The notes beneath the pieces were generated by a model. The model was not told the origin of the DNA and made no database searches. It was given only the letters and a program-made list of their open reading frames with translations. Positions 24,277-35,249 of a stretch of 64,000 nucleotides of DNA are shown here, piece by piece. The stretch comes from Apostichopus japonicus. Taxonomy: Eukaryota > Echinodermata > Holothuroidea > Aspidochirotida > Stichopodidae. The DNA lies in the NCBI RefSeq assembly GCF_037975245.1, contig NC_092563.1, positions 30,407,960-30,471,959 of the forward strand, written 5' to 3'. Position 1 is the first letter of the stretch. Each line of letters begins with the position of its first letter. The position numbers and the translations under genes were made by a program.

Positions 24277-27200
24277 ATGGACCCATCTGAAGTCGAGTTT
24301 TTAGCTGAAAAAGAACTGGTCACGATAATCCCAAACTTTTCTCATAACAAATTTTACTTGATAAGCGGGGACATAGGACCATTCAATCCTGGACTACCTG
24401 TCGATGTTCCTCTCTGGTTAGCAATCAATATGAAGCAGAGACAAAAATGCAGAATTCAACCACCTGAATGGATGAATGTTGGTAAGAGAAAAGCCTCCAT
24501 AGAAATTACTGTCTGCTTGAATTTTATATTAATTTTTGATGAATATTTCAAATCCTCTAATAACATCAAGTTTTAAGGGGATTATACAGTGAAGCAAAAT
24601 GCAGTGTATTGCTATCACATTTTGGTTCCAATTTGCAGTGAACTGTCACAATCAGTCTTTGTCAGTTTATGTAACGTGATGAAACATGAGGGTCATGAAT
24701 TTATGAATAACCTTGTGAGATACAATATGTACAATGCTATGAATAGGCTTATTACCAGTTTAGCATACTTTTGGGGGGGGGGGGGACAAGAAGTGAAATC
24801 ATTGCTTTAGTGTAATCCAAATGCATCCCATGGGATGAAGACTATTATTTTATAAGTTTAGAGGATTTGGAGCAAACTTCACTAATGTAATGCTTTGTCT
24901 TCTTTGCCAACTTTTGAAGTTGATTCTTAATTTCATTGTTCATTTATTAGGAAATTTTGTTGGATGTACTTCAGTGAAACAGGTTCTATTTTTAGGTACC
25001 ATCTGTCTTTCCATTCATAGAAATGTGTGATACCACAAGAGTAGATTGTAGTGTTTTTGTAAATGCAGATTGCAGCTATAACAGCAGTCTGCTATACCTA
25101 TCAGTGCCAATTAGAGCTGTAACCAAGCTAAAGTTGTGTACAACCTGGTCTGTTGTATGGTCCATTGCAAGGGAGTGGGTGATGACATTAGAGAGTCATT
25201 GAGGAGGCAGTGCAAGAATGTTGCCAGTTTGTAGGCATGGTAGATCAGAGTGCATATGTATAGGAGACAGGTAAGCATACCCAAACAAGAAATGCTTTGG
25301 GTGTCTGTTGTGATTCTTTCAAATAGTGTATCTGTGTTTGGAACTATCAGTTGGTTGTGTTTTCACTGCTCTCTTTACAAAGCTATCAGTTAGTTTCTCA
25401 CTTGCCTGTGGACCTCTGGTTTACAGCTATTTCTTAGTTCCTGATTTCATAGCTATCTGTTGAATGTTTGTACTACTATTTGTTATTTTAAGCATTTGCT
25501 TTTGCTGTTCTTTTGTTTTTTTTGACAGAATTTCTTGAGGCCAAGAAACAAGAAGAGAAGGAATCGGCTGTTTTTGAAGCAGTCATGAATCCTCATTTCA
25601 TGGAGATGTCGAAATTGTTATTAACACAGTGAGTAGATTTATCTTAAATATCTGACAGGATTATAGGAAACTCAGTTATTTTGTACTTTGTCTCATTAAT
25701 ATGTGTTTCTCACTATATTATAACCAATAATTCGATATTGTTATAAAACTTGTATATTTAAGAATTTACATTACAGGTGGTATTTGTAAACATCTTAACA
25801 GCATTACATTTTGTTTGTTGAACATATTTTAAGTAAAGGGTAGATTTCAAGTGTTTCAATATATTTCTGTAATATTTGGTATCGCTTTGACCTAGTGCTG
25901 CTGATGACATCACCAATGCTGACGAAGTTCATGCATTAATTAAGGATCTTTGGGATATCAGAGCAGCCAAACTCAGGCAGAGTGTGGATAAATTTGTGAA
26001 AGAACAAGCAACTTACGCAAAGGTAAAATTATCCCTTTCTCAGGCTGCTGTTTTATACTTTTTCTGTAAGAAATTTAAACAAAGCTTCATTGTAAGCTAT
26101 TTCTTTTCTTTGTCTTACTAAAGTTTGAGTAAGAAGTTTTTATGGTCACCTTCATTCAATCTGTTACTACCTTGCATTTCCATTCAAGTTTGAGAGACAA
26201 CAAGGGGGATGGGGAAGGAATTGGGGGGGGGGAGTCAGTATAAATCACAGAAATTTGGTAAATTTTGGTTTGATGATAACCGTAACTTTTGCATTCATGA
26301 TGCCGTGGGTGTGTGTGTGTATGTGTGAATACAAGAAGCTTATAGTTTTAGTGGAGGTCAAAGGTCATTGGGGTCACCAGGGGTCAATTGTGAAAACCTT
26401 TTAAACATGATATCTCAAAAAGGTAAGCTTGGGCAGACCTCATATTTGGTGTGTAGAAGTACCACATTGAGTACAAGAAGTCTATTGTTTTTGGTGGAGG
26501 TCAAAGGTCATTTGGGGTCATCAGCAGTTAAATTGTGAAAACCTTGTAAACATGATATTGCAAGAAGGGAAGCTTGGGCAGTAGTCATACTTGGTTTGAA
26601 GGTGTAACATATCAACTTGAAGGAGCCTGTTATTGCTTTTGGTGGAGGTCAGAGGTCATTTGAAGTCAACAAATGCCAAACATTTACTTCACTCCCCTTT
26701 ACCTGTCTCTCTACACTAATGTACCTTCCTAAAGAAAATATCACAAGGGAAGCTTGGACAGATTGCATATGTGATATGTAATTGTACCACATTGAGTACA
26801 TGAAGCCTAATGTTGTGGGTGGAGGCCAATCGTCATTTGAGTTAACCAGGGTTCAAATTGTGAAAACCATGTTTTACACAATATTTCAACATGGACAGAT
26901 GTCATATTTAGTATGTTGATATATCACATTTAGTACAAGAAGCCTGTTGATGAGGTCAATGGCCATTTCAGGACAGCCTGTGTCATTGTGAATTTATTCT
27001 TTGTCACATCACACTGCTTATTACTAAGATCAAGTATGTTGTACACCCTTACTATACTTTGTCAGATTCATAAAAAAACTGCTCATATTACATCATCGAA
27101 ACCAAAATGCACTTTTGGATTTGGTTATTCATATTTCTGTTAATTCTGTTAGTAATATATGTTGGCCATATGTAGTTTGAAGTTGACAAATGATTTTTTT

Positions 27201-27310
27201 TTATCAATTTACAGTTAGATAATCTGTACCTGATGGAGATTAACACAGTGAGGCCGTTTCTTACGCAAGCTCTGGACCATATGCACACCTTGAAAAACAA
27301 CACTATGTAG
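24277..27310 (+). CDS. GINS2: DNA replication complex GINS protein PSF2
   Basis: Subunit of the GINS tetramer (SLD5, PSF1, PSF2, PSF3), which with CDC45 and MCM2-7 forms the CMG replicative helicase in the nucleus. Exons: 24277-24481, 25529-25628, 25896-26022 and 27215-27310; phases 1, 2 and 0 agree, giving 175 residues against 185 in human. Landmarks in order: [48 protein letters not shown], a short acidic linker, [32 protein letters not shown], and [20 protein letters not shown]. An ATG lies directly upstream at 24274; 24277 is chosen because family members start with a single Met before the acidic residue. The C-terminal tail is shorter than in human. Confidence 0.95.
26340..26990. repeat. 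periodic repeat carrying AGGTCA direct repeats in GINS2 intron 3
   Basis: About four diverged units of 120-160 bases containing GTGGAGGTCAAAGGTCA, GTGAAAACCTTGTAAACATG and CACATTGAGTACAAGAAG. Exact AGGTCA-n-AGGTCA pairs (DR1 arrangement) are at 26355-26367, 26498-26510 and 26646-26658. Joined on its left to a GT microsatellite and the shared repeat tail at 26,255-26,330. Confidence 0.75.
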
Positions 27311-27583
27311 AACATAAATCTTTAAGAGATACAGCTTGTATGGATTAAACACAAGAGAAGAACAATTGCTTATCAAAGAATTCATATTGGGTCTGATAGC
27401 ACCCATATTCTCTGATGAAGGAAATATTCACCATGAGCTTCAAATTTACTCATATTTTGAAATGTTGATATGCGATACCAGAGTATCAATAGGCAGTCCG
27501 CAAGCCAGATTTGGCTGAAAGATTTCAGTCTGGCCTGCTATAAATAATCAGGTATGCTTACCTTTATTGGCTAGGCTTGAATA

Positions 27584-27799
27584 CCTGATCCTGCACACTG
27601 CTAAAGGGTATATGCAGACCCATAAGGCATTAGGCTTATGAGCAGCTAACCAGCCTTTTCTGCACATTGCTAATAGGGCATGTGCAGACCCATGGGGCAT
27701 TAGGCTTGAGTAGCTAACCAGCCTATCCTGCACATTGCTAATAGGAATGTGCAGACCCATTAGGCTTGAGTAGTTAACCAGCCTATCCTGCACATTGCT
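27584..27799. repeat. ~60-70-bp tandem repeat 3' of GINS2
   Basis: Three and a half units beginning CCTATCCTGCACATTGCTAA and ending GAGTAGCTAACCAG, starting 274 bases beyond the GINS2 stop. Units vary in length by small deletions. Confidence 0.8.
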
Positions 27800-30013
27800 C
27801 AATCTTAAGTATTTTGACATTGTGGTTCTATCTGGCTCTTTGCTCTAACCAATGTTTCTCTCTGGCCCAAAACACTGTGTTTTATTATACCGAACTTGAG
27901 ACTGTTTTTATTGCATTTTAGATGGCATTAAAAAGCACTTGCAGAATACAAACGTCTAGTTAACTGTAGGAGCTTCGGAGTAAAGGATGCCTAGTGGTTC
28001 TGTAATATATATAGCACAAATTTGACTTATTTTCAGCTACAACTTTTGCTGATGGGTTTGGGCGAGGGGACAGGGGAGGAAGGGAGACATCCTGGCTATT
28101 AGTGTTGCTAGGATACAACAATATTGGTCCCAATATTGTCTGCCAAACCAGTCATATTTGATATTTCAACTGAAAATCACAACCACAAAACAAGACATTT
28201 TACAAATTAAATCAAAGTAAGTTTGTAATGAATCATGTCATTGAATCACAAGAAAATGGGAATTAATCATTTTATTGTAATTTCATTTGCTCTTGTTGTG
28301 ATTGTTATTTACTGAAATGTTTTTCTTGTCATTCGTTGGTTGGAAAAGGGATTGTCAGTAATAAGTATGTCTTCTTGACTCATATTTTTAGCCGAAGTTA
28401 CATTGTTAGTTCATCAGGGACTGCTCATTGCAGATGGATTGTGCAGTTACAAAATGGTTGTGACTTAACATACAATATTGTGCAAAATGTTTTGTGGGTG
28501 ACAAATATTAGGATATATTGATACACAGTTATGCACACAGGATTTCAAAGGCCTGTGGAAGAATTGTAAATTTCTCCTAATTTTAGTACTGTTATGAAAA
28601 TGTCAGAGCAGCCCCAGGATTTAATAATAGAGGGGATTTGGAACTTGGGTCATTGAGGCCAACTTCCCTGTAAGGATGGGTGCCTGTGGTTTCCCCATAA
28701 ATAAAATCTTTTTTGAGAAAAACTCTCTTTTGCAGATGTCACAACAAACTGGCTCTGTTCTTGAATTTTATCTTATATAATTGAATGGGGGTAAGAATAG
28801 TTTATCACCTATACAGGAATAAATGAAGAGTGCTTTTACATTACATGGTATAATTGGGTTATTTGTGCAAATTTTACCTCATGTTACAAAGACTTATTTT
28901 ATTTGTGTGGTTGACTTAATTGTTCTATTCAAATGTCAACAGACGTTTTGCATTTCCAATCACAACTGCCGTAATGAATCGAAAACAGGCAATGAAATTG
29001 TCAATAAATTTTTGGAAAGGAGCAAAGAAGTTTTGACCTTGGTTTCTCTGTACTTTCAAGGGTTTCCCTTTTGTTTTTTAGAATGAAAATATTAACAAGT
29101 CTTTGTGGTTACGTGCTAATGATACCACAGATATCCCCTGTCGTAGTAAAGTTATGTGTTACAAGGTAATGTAACTAGAAGTAATGAAATGGAATGGTTG
29201 TTTTCATCGGTCGTAATTTGTTCACATCATAGCTAAATATTTGATTTTGTTATAATGGTATTACAAAACAAAATAATACAGGAATTCTAAAGGACTTTAT
29301 TTTTTACCTTTTTTGGCACATTTATTATAATTCTCTTTTCTCGAAAGAACATATTCACACCAACCCTGCCCCACACATAAGTTTTGATGATGTTCTATAC
29401 ACTATTTACAATTGTGACAATAACTTAATCCAATGTGGGTAACCATACAAATTTAGGTGTTCACAGGGACAACCATAGCAAAAAAAAAAGAACTTTGTTG
29501 GCATAGAAAGGAAATGAAAAATGAAAATGAAATTTTAAAAAGTGGAGAAAATTCAAAATGTCAAATATTGTAACAGTGACCATGTTTAAATATTGCGCAT
29601 TCTTCTTAGAATAAAACACAATTAATATTTACACCAAACTTTCCATCTGGTTAAAACTTACCCCAACCATAGAAAAACCCAACATTATTACAGGCAAATT
29701 AAACCAGGAATATCAAATCACCCAAAAAATAAATTTAGAAAAAAAGTTGTGTTGAGAGGAACAGACTTTGAAAGTGACTGTTAAACATTCTAATGAAATA
29801 CACAATGGTAAAATTTTCTATACAATTGTGGATTGATTTTTGAGTTGTATCACAGGAATTAATCAAGGAAGAGACATACGGTAGAGTCTATACCACAACA
29901 TCTTGATATCATTCAATAAAAGCTGACTCCTTTAGCAGTTTATCACAAGTTCTTTAAGGGACATGTTAAATAGCACCCAAGAATAATAGCAAACATACAA
30001 CATGGCACGTTTT
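27800..30013. other. GINS2-GSE1 spacer, first part
   Basis: No gene seen. AATAAA at 28699-28704 is a possible distant polyadenylation site for GINS2 but is far from the stop. Confidence 0.35.
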
Positions 30014-30266
30014 GCTAGATCACTTGGGATGGGGGGGGGGGGGGGAGGAGTGGAAGTAGGAAGAGAACCTGTTTTTGACATGCTCGTTTGTGATATGGAT
30101 GTATGCAGGCACTGTAGTACATACAGACATTGCTAGAGCACTTGGGATATGGGTGGTTGGGGGAGGGTGGTTGGGGGAGGAGTGGAAGTAGGAAGAGAAC
30201 CTGTTTTTGACATGCTCATTTGTGATATGGATGTACTGCAGGCACTGTAGTACATACAGACATTGT
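30014..30266. repeat. two-copy tandem duplication with poly-G
   Basis: Units start at 30014 and 30132 (GCTAGAtCACTTGGGAT) and share GAAGTAGGAAGAGAACCTG and GGCACTGTAGTACATACAG. They differ mainly in the length of the G tract and in a duplicated GGTTGGGGGAGGGT. Confidence 0.8.
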
Positions 30267-31362
30267 TGGCATAGTTTGTCTGCAACTTTAGGATCATTTC
30301 ATTGTTATAAGTTATGAAAAGATGTAATCAACGATTTTAAACATAAAATATGTCATTGGTTAACACATGTTTACTTGAAACGTTCCAGGATTATATAGAG
30401 TTTCTTTCTAAGGTGAGGAAACTTTGGCCATGAAAAAGTCAATACTTGAAATAGCAGCATTCATTTTAAAGGCCGTTGATGTTGATCACCTCCTCCCCCT
30501 AGTAAATAAAATTAAACTGCTAATTTTGCAAAACAATTTTCCTGTGTAGACTTTCTTGTACAATCGTTCCTAGATGGTCATGGAGCTATTAACAGTAGGC
30601 TACAAATCAACCACGTATCGTATCACATATTTAAAATCCATTGCGATTATTACTTTTAAAATCCTGTGCCATTATTACTTCTCAACCATCAATGTTTAAG
30701 GTTTACATCAGATAATTCTTCTACTTGATCCACCCACCTGAAATTAGCTATCATTAATAATATCAATGCATTTCCATGTTATAAATATAGCATGTGATAT
30801 ATCACTCCAGGAAGTTGTGTGTTTGGTCATATCCTGTCATGTTATCATGAACATTCAAACACTATTTCACACATTCAAATAAAGCATTGAAAGGTCATCC
30901 ATTTATACACATCCAGGCTGGTCAATATCCATAGTAAATGTTCTCGTTTGTGAAGGCTACACGCAAGGAAATGCATTCTTTTGTTTTTGAAAATTCATTT
31001 GTTTTAGGATGTACCCTTACAATTAAGCCTAAACTGATAATATGGTGTGGGAGGAAAAAACAAATTTAAATTTTCTCGACAACTTGGCATACCTTCAAGC
31101 ACATGTTCTTCTTTTAAGTTAAATATAGTTGTGTGAAATAGTAATTAATCCATCATTTTTAAGATTCATGATAAGATGGGGCAACTCTCAGCAGTTTCAA
31201 GGGCAGCTACTATTTAAGTCCCATTTATTTGAACCCTAACGTCACTTTGATAATTAAAACAATATATTGTCCGACGTATTGTGCAAATCACACAAGTTGT
31301 TTCTACAGTGTAAATATAGTTTCTCACTTGTAGAAATTTCATTGATATTAAAATGTTAATGG

Positions 31363-31565
31363 ATTCCTGTGCACATCCCCAGTGTCTACTTATTCCTGTG
31401 CACATCCCCAGTGTCTACTTATTCCTGTGCACATCCCCAGTGTCTACTTATTCCTGTGCACATCCCCAGTGTCTACTTATTCCTGTGCACATCCCCAGTG
31501 TCTACTTATTCCTGTGCACATCCCCAGTGTCTACTTATTCCTGTGCACATCCCCAGTGTCTACTT
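31363..31565. repeat. 29-bp minisatellite, seven identical units
   Basis: Seven exact copies (203 bases) of a 29-bp unit starting ATTCCTGTGCACATCCCCAG. Because 29 is not divisible by three, the apparent peptides in all three forward frames are the same repeat read in rotation. Confidence 0.95.
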
Positions 31566-32639
31566 ATCAAGGTTAAAAAGGGAACACACATATGGACAAC
31601 ACTCACTCACAGCCTTTCCACAAAAAAAATATGGAAAACCAAATTATAAGACGATTTTTTTACACAGAATACTTCTTATGATTTTTAACAGTATGTTACA
31701 TACATAACTAGTATCAATTTCAGCTCAAAAATTACATACCCAATGACATATGAGGTACAAAACTACAAGATTGCACAGCTAGAGGGAAAAAAAATGAAAT
31801 TTTGTTTACTTGTTTTGTTTGCACACTAAGGCTTTAGAGTCAGTTAAATGTGGGATAAAACTACACTGACTTAAAATAGTAATTAAAAAAAAAAGTTTCA
31901 TTTTTACATGATCTCTTTCACATTTTATGTGGTTAAGATAAACAATTGAGAAAATGGAAAGATGTCTGCTTCCTTACCAGATGAGCAGAGTCACAAGATA
32001 AACAGTGACATTCAAGTATTTATTTATCTTAGTTTTCCTACCTGTCCCTTTGCACTGAGCATTTCTTTTTCAGATTGAGTAATATTGCACTGATGCAAGT
32101 TCAAACTCGTTATCTTTGACACAGCCAGATGGATCGGTGAAAAAGTTGATGACAAGTTTCACAAAGACTTCCCAGTTTTATGATACAACTCATCAAGATG
32201 CCTTGTGCTAATCATTTATACATTAGGTGAGTTTCATACATCTTTGAAGCATTTTTCTACAAACCTTTTTTTTTCCTGTTGTTAAGTATAAAAGAAACTT
32301 TCCAAAACTTGACCAAGAGATACTTCAAGATACATCTGTGTTAAACGACCCAACTGTTATCTCGTTTAATCAAACTTTGCAGAGTTTAACTCTCTGCTTG
32401 GATACACTAACAATGAATGCTCATACGGAGTTGATTTCTGTGATTACTAAATATATTTTCGCGCAACCGACAGTAACCTTGAGATAATTTGAATCAAGAA
32501 AGGGTCTACGGTAACAATTATAGCATACAGGAGTAGTTTCATGACATTTCGGTTTAATAATCTTGAAAGAAAAGTATTCTGGGTTGTCAGAGATACATTT
32601 TTCAAATATTTCCTCACAGGTATCACCCAACCTGATTAT

Positions 32640-32643
32640 AAGT

Positions 32644-32676
<33 letters not shown>

Positions 32677-32690
32677 TTTATGTATATTAA
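32640..32690. repeat. TA microsatellite
   Basis: Mixed TATATAAATA then uninterrupted TA, directly beside the tRNA-like element. Confidence 0.85.
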
Positions 32691-32711
32691 ATTAAAAAGA
32701 TTAATACACTT

Positions 32712-32795
32712 CACGACCGGTCCGGCGAGTTAGGAATCAAACCCTGGACATTTGTGTCACAGACTGAAGTCTGTGCCACTCGACCACAGTGATTC
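32712..32795 (-). repeat. tRNA-derived SINE-like element or tRNA pseudogene
   Basis: On the minus strand: GTGGTCGAGTGG (A box), an exact hairpin CACAGACT-TC-AGTCTGTG where the anticodon arm should be, a second small hairpin GACA-CAAA-TGTC like a long variable arm, then GGGTTTGATTCC (B box). This resembles a class II (Leu/Ser type) tRNA. The anticodon loop is the wrong size and the acceptor stem does not close, so it is probably not a working tRNA. Confidence 0.55.
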
Positions 32796-33244
32796 TACTG
32801 GTGTGTGAATGCATATATATGGGGGACTTTTTATGGAGCTTTGTTAGAGATTTCACAATTGTAACTGTACAACATTATAAGTTGTGTAGAGCATTGCTGA
32901 TGAATCAAATTCAAGTTGTGAAATCTTCCAAACAGTTTATTTTAGTTGTAAAAGACTGAATAAAGATTGCACTTGTTAACACTTGGGAAGACAGATGTAA
33001 CTAGATGGGTAGTTATTTCTTTCATATCAGTTAATGAGATTGTATAAGTTTCACTTGTGAAATCGATCACCATAGTGTTAGCACAACAATGTGATCTGCC
33101 CGTAGTTCATTCTTGAAAATGATACTTTATTTAGGTCCTTACTTTTGAGTAAGTGACCTATAAGTGCAATGAAATCAAGTTTCCATAAGAATCAATACAA
33201 ACATCAGTTATGCTGCACTGTCTATGACTTCAATCAAATATACC

Positions 33245-34133
33245 ACAAATCCTCCCTATAATCACCGTCTTCTTGCCACAAATCCTCCCTATTATCACCG
33301 TCTTCTTGCCACAAATCCTCCCTATAATCACCGTCTTCTTGCCACAAATCCTCCCTATTATCACCGTCTTCTTGCCACAAATCCTCCCTATTATCACAGT
33401 CTTCTTGCCACAAATCCTCCCTATTATCACCGTCTTCTTGCCACAAATCCTCCCTATTATCACCGTCTTCTTGCCACAAATCCTCCCTATTATCACCGTC
33501 TTCTTGCCACAAATCCTCCCTATTATCACCGTCTTCTTGCCACAAATCCTCCCTATTATCACCGTCTTCTTGCCACAAATCCTCCCTATTATCACCGTCT
33601 TTGTGCCACAAATCCTCCCTATTATCACCGTCTTCTTGCCACAAATCCTCCCTATAATCACCGTCTCCTTGCCACAAATCCTCCCTATTATCACCGTCTT
33701 TGTGCCACAAATCCTCCCTATTATCACCGTCTTTGTGCCACAAATCCTCCCTATTATCACCGTCTTCTTGCCACAAATCCTCCCTATTATCACCGTCTTC
33801 TTGCCACAAATCCTCCCTATTATCACAGTCTTCTTGCCACAAATCCTCCCTATTATCACCGTCTTCTTGCCACAAATCCTCCCTATTATCACCGTCTTTG
33901 TGCCACAAATCCTCCCTATTATCACCGTCTTCTTGCCACAAATCCTCCCTATTATCACCGTCTTTGTGCCACAAATCCTCCCTATTATCACCGTCTTTGT
34001 GCCACAAATCCTCCCTATTATCACCGTCTTCTTGCCACAAATCCTCCCTATTATCACCATTTCTGTGCCACAAATCCTCCCTATTATCACCGTCTTTGTG
34101 CCACAAATCCTCCCTATTATCACCGTCTTCTTG
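33245..34133. repeat. 33-bp minisatellite, about 27 units
   Basis: Unit ACAAATCCTCCCTATTATCA + CCGTCTTCTTGCC. Two main variants differ at the end (CTTCTTGCC or CTTTGTGCC) and a few units have ATAATC for TTATC. The unit length is a multiple of three and lacks stops, so five of six frames stay open for hundreds of codons. I see no gene-like start, splice context or domain, so it is annotated as repeat. Confidence 0.93.
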
Positions 34134-35100
34134 ACTGGAGGAGCTTAAGCCGAATCTTCAGGAGTTGGAATTGAGTTAATGTGTGCAGGTTATTGGTTGG
34201 TCCAAACATATCATGCCTTTTTCGATAACTTTTGTTATGATTATACTCATAAGAGATGTAATTTACTTTCTGATTCCATGACTGCAGGACCCGTCTTCTG
34301 TTTTGCCTGAGTCATTATAACTTCAACGTAACTTCCACCATAAAGCTCTTACTTCGATATCAGTCGGAAGGTTTGCGTAAATGTAAGATTTAATACATTG
34401 ACAGATCCTACATTTAAGCTGATCTCTGGTATCCACTAATATCAGCAAATTTTTCCCTTGTACCAGGACCAAAACGTTAAAAGATGTTGATGATACCAAT
34501 GGTGTCTTCAAACACCTTCACTTTATTTTGAAAGGTGATGTCTCTCGAACAATCGTTTCCTCTTCAATCCATTAAATTCCGACCTTGTAACTGGTATCCG
34601 AGGATCATCTTTAAGCCATTGATGAGCAACCATTTATGGTCATGAGTGGCTATTTGAATTTCAAAATAAACCATTCCATAAACACATTACAATTCATAGC
34701 TAAATTTGATCCAACTTATCAACTTCAGTGTTTGTATAATTCATAATAGATCTACGCTAGGAATGAATAATAGATAGTCATCATTCTATGTGTCCTAAAA
34801 TCCATTTTGCATATTCCACAAAACTTTTTCAAGCATTCTGAAATACTTCCACATATCCGGACATTCATACCATTTGTCCTGCACCAAGATGATGCTATTC
34901 TTCTCATTTATCCCTGAATCCTTTTGAGATATCCCAAATCCCGTTTACAAGTCCTGAAATCCTTTCATAAATCTTGAAAGATCAATTTACTTGTGACCAT
35001 CGGCTCTTCCCTTTAATGGCTCCATTCAAATTTGTGCACATAATAATACTTTTTGCATCAAAGAAAGAAATAGTATGTTATTTCAGAATTTCACTGGTAT

Positions 35101-35106
35101 TTTATT
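35101..35106 (-). terminator. possible GSE1 polyadenylation signal
   Basis: AATAAA on the minus strand, 18 bases after the GSE1 stop. That would give a very short 3' UTR; another AATAAA (minus, near 34,524) could serve as a distal site. Confidence 0.35.
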
Positions 35107-35123
35107 CCAGGGATCGCTAATCC

Positions 35124-35249
35124 TCACGAAGATTTTGATAAGTTACTGATTGTCTTCTTAACATCTTCAAAACATTTTTGCAGCTGCTGTATTTCCTTTT
35201 GTACACTCTCCTGTGTCTTTGATTGCAATTGTTGACTTTCTGCCAGATC
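35124..35249 (-). CDS. GSE1: GSE1 last coding exon
   Basis: Encodes DLAESQQLQSKTQESVQKEI and QQLQKCFEDVKKTISNLSKS, ending SS and a TGA at 35126-35124. Coiled-coil pattern equivalent to the end of vertebrate GSE1, where the heptads also run close to the C-terminus. Confidence 0.87.
   Translation of the reverse strand, partial: DLAESQQLQSKTQESVQKEIQQLQKCFEDVKKTISNLSKSS

Noticed and set aside
31363-31565. CRISPR-like array
   Set aside because: Units are head to tail with no spacers, in a eukaryotic genome; same applies to the other arrays.
32712-32795. Working tRNA with TCA anticodon (selenocysteine-type)
   Set aside because: Anticodon loop would have six bases and the acceptor stem does not pair; better read as a SINE head or pseudogene.
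33224-34174. 316-codon forward frame and ~290-codon frames on both strands as repeat-protein genes
   Set aside because: All are the 33-bp minisatellite read in different frames; no promoter, intron or conserved domain.
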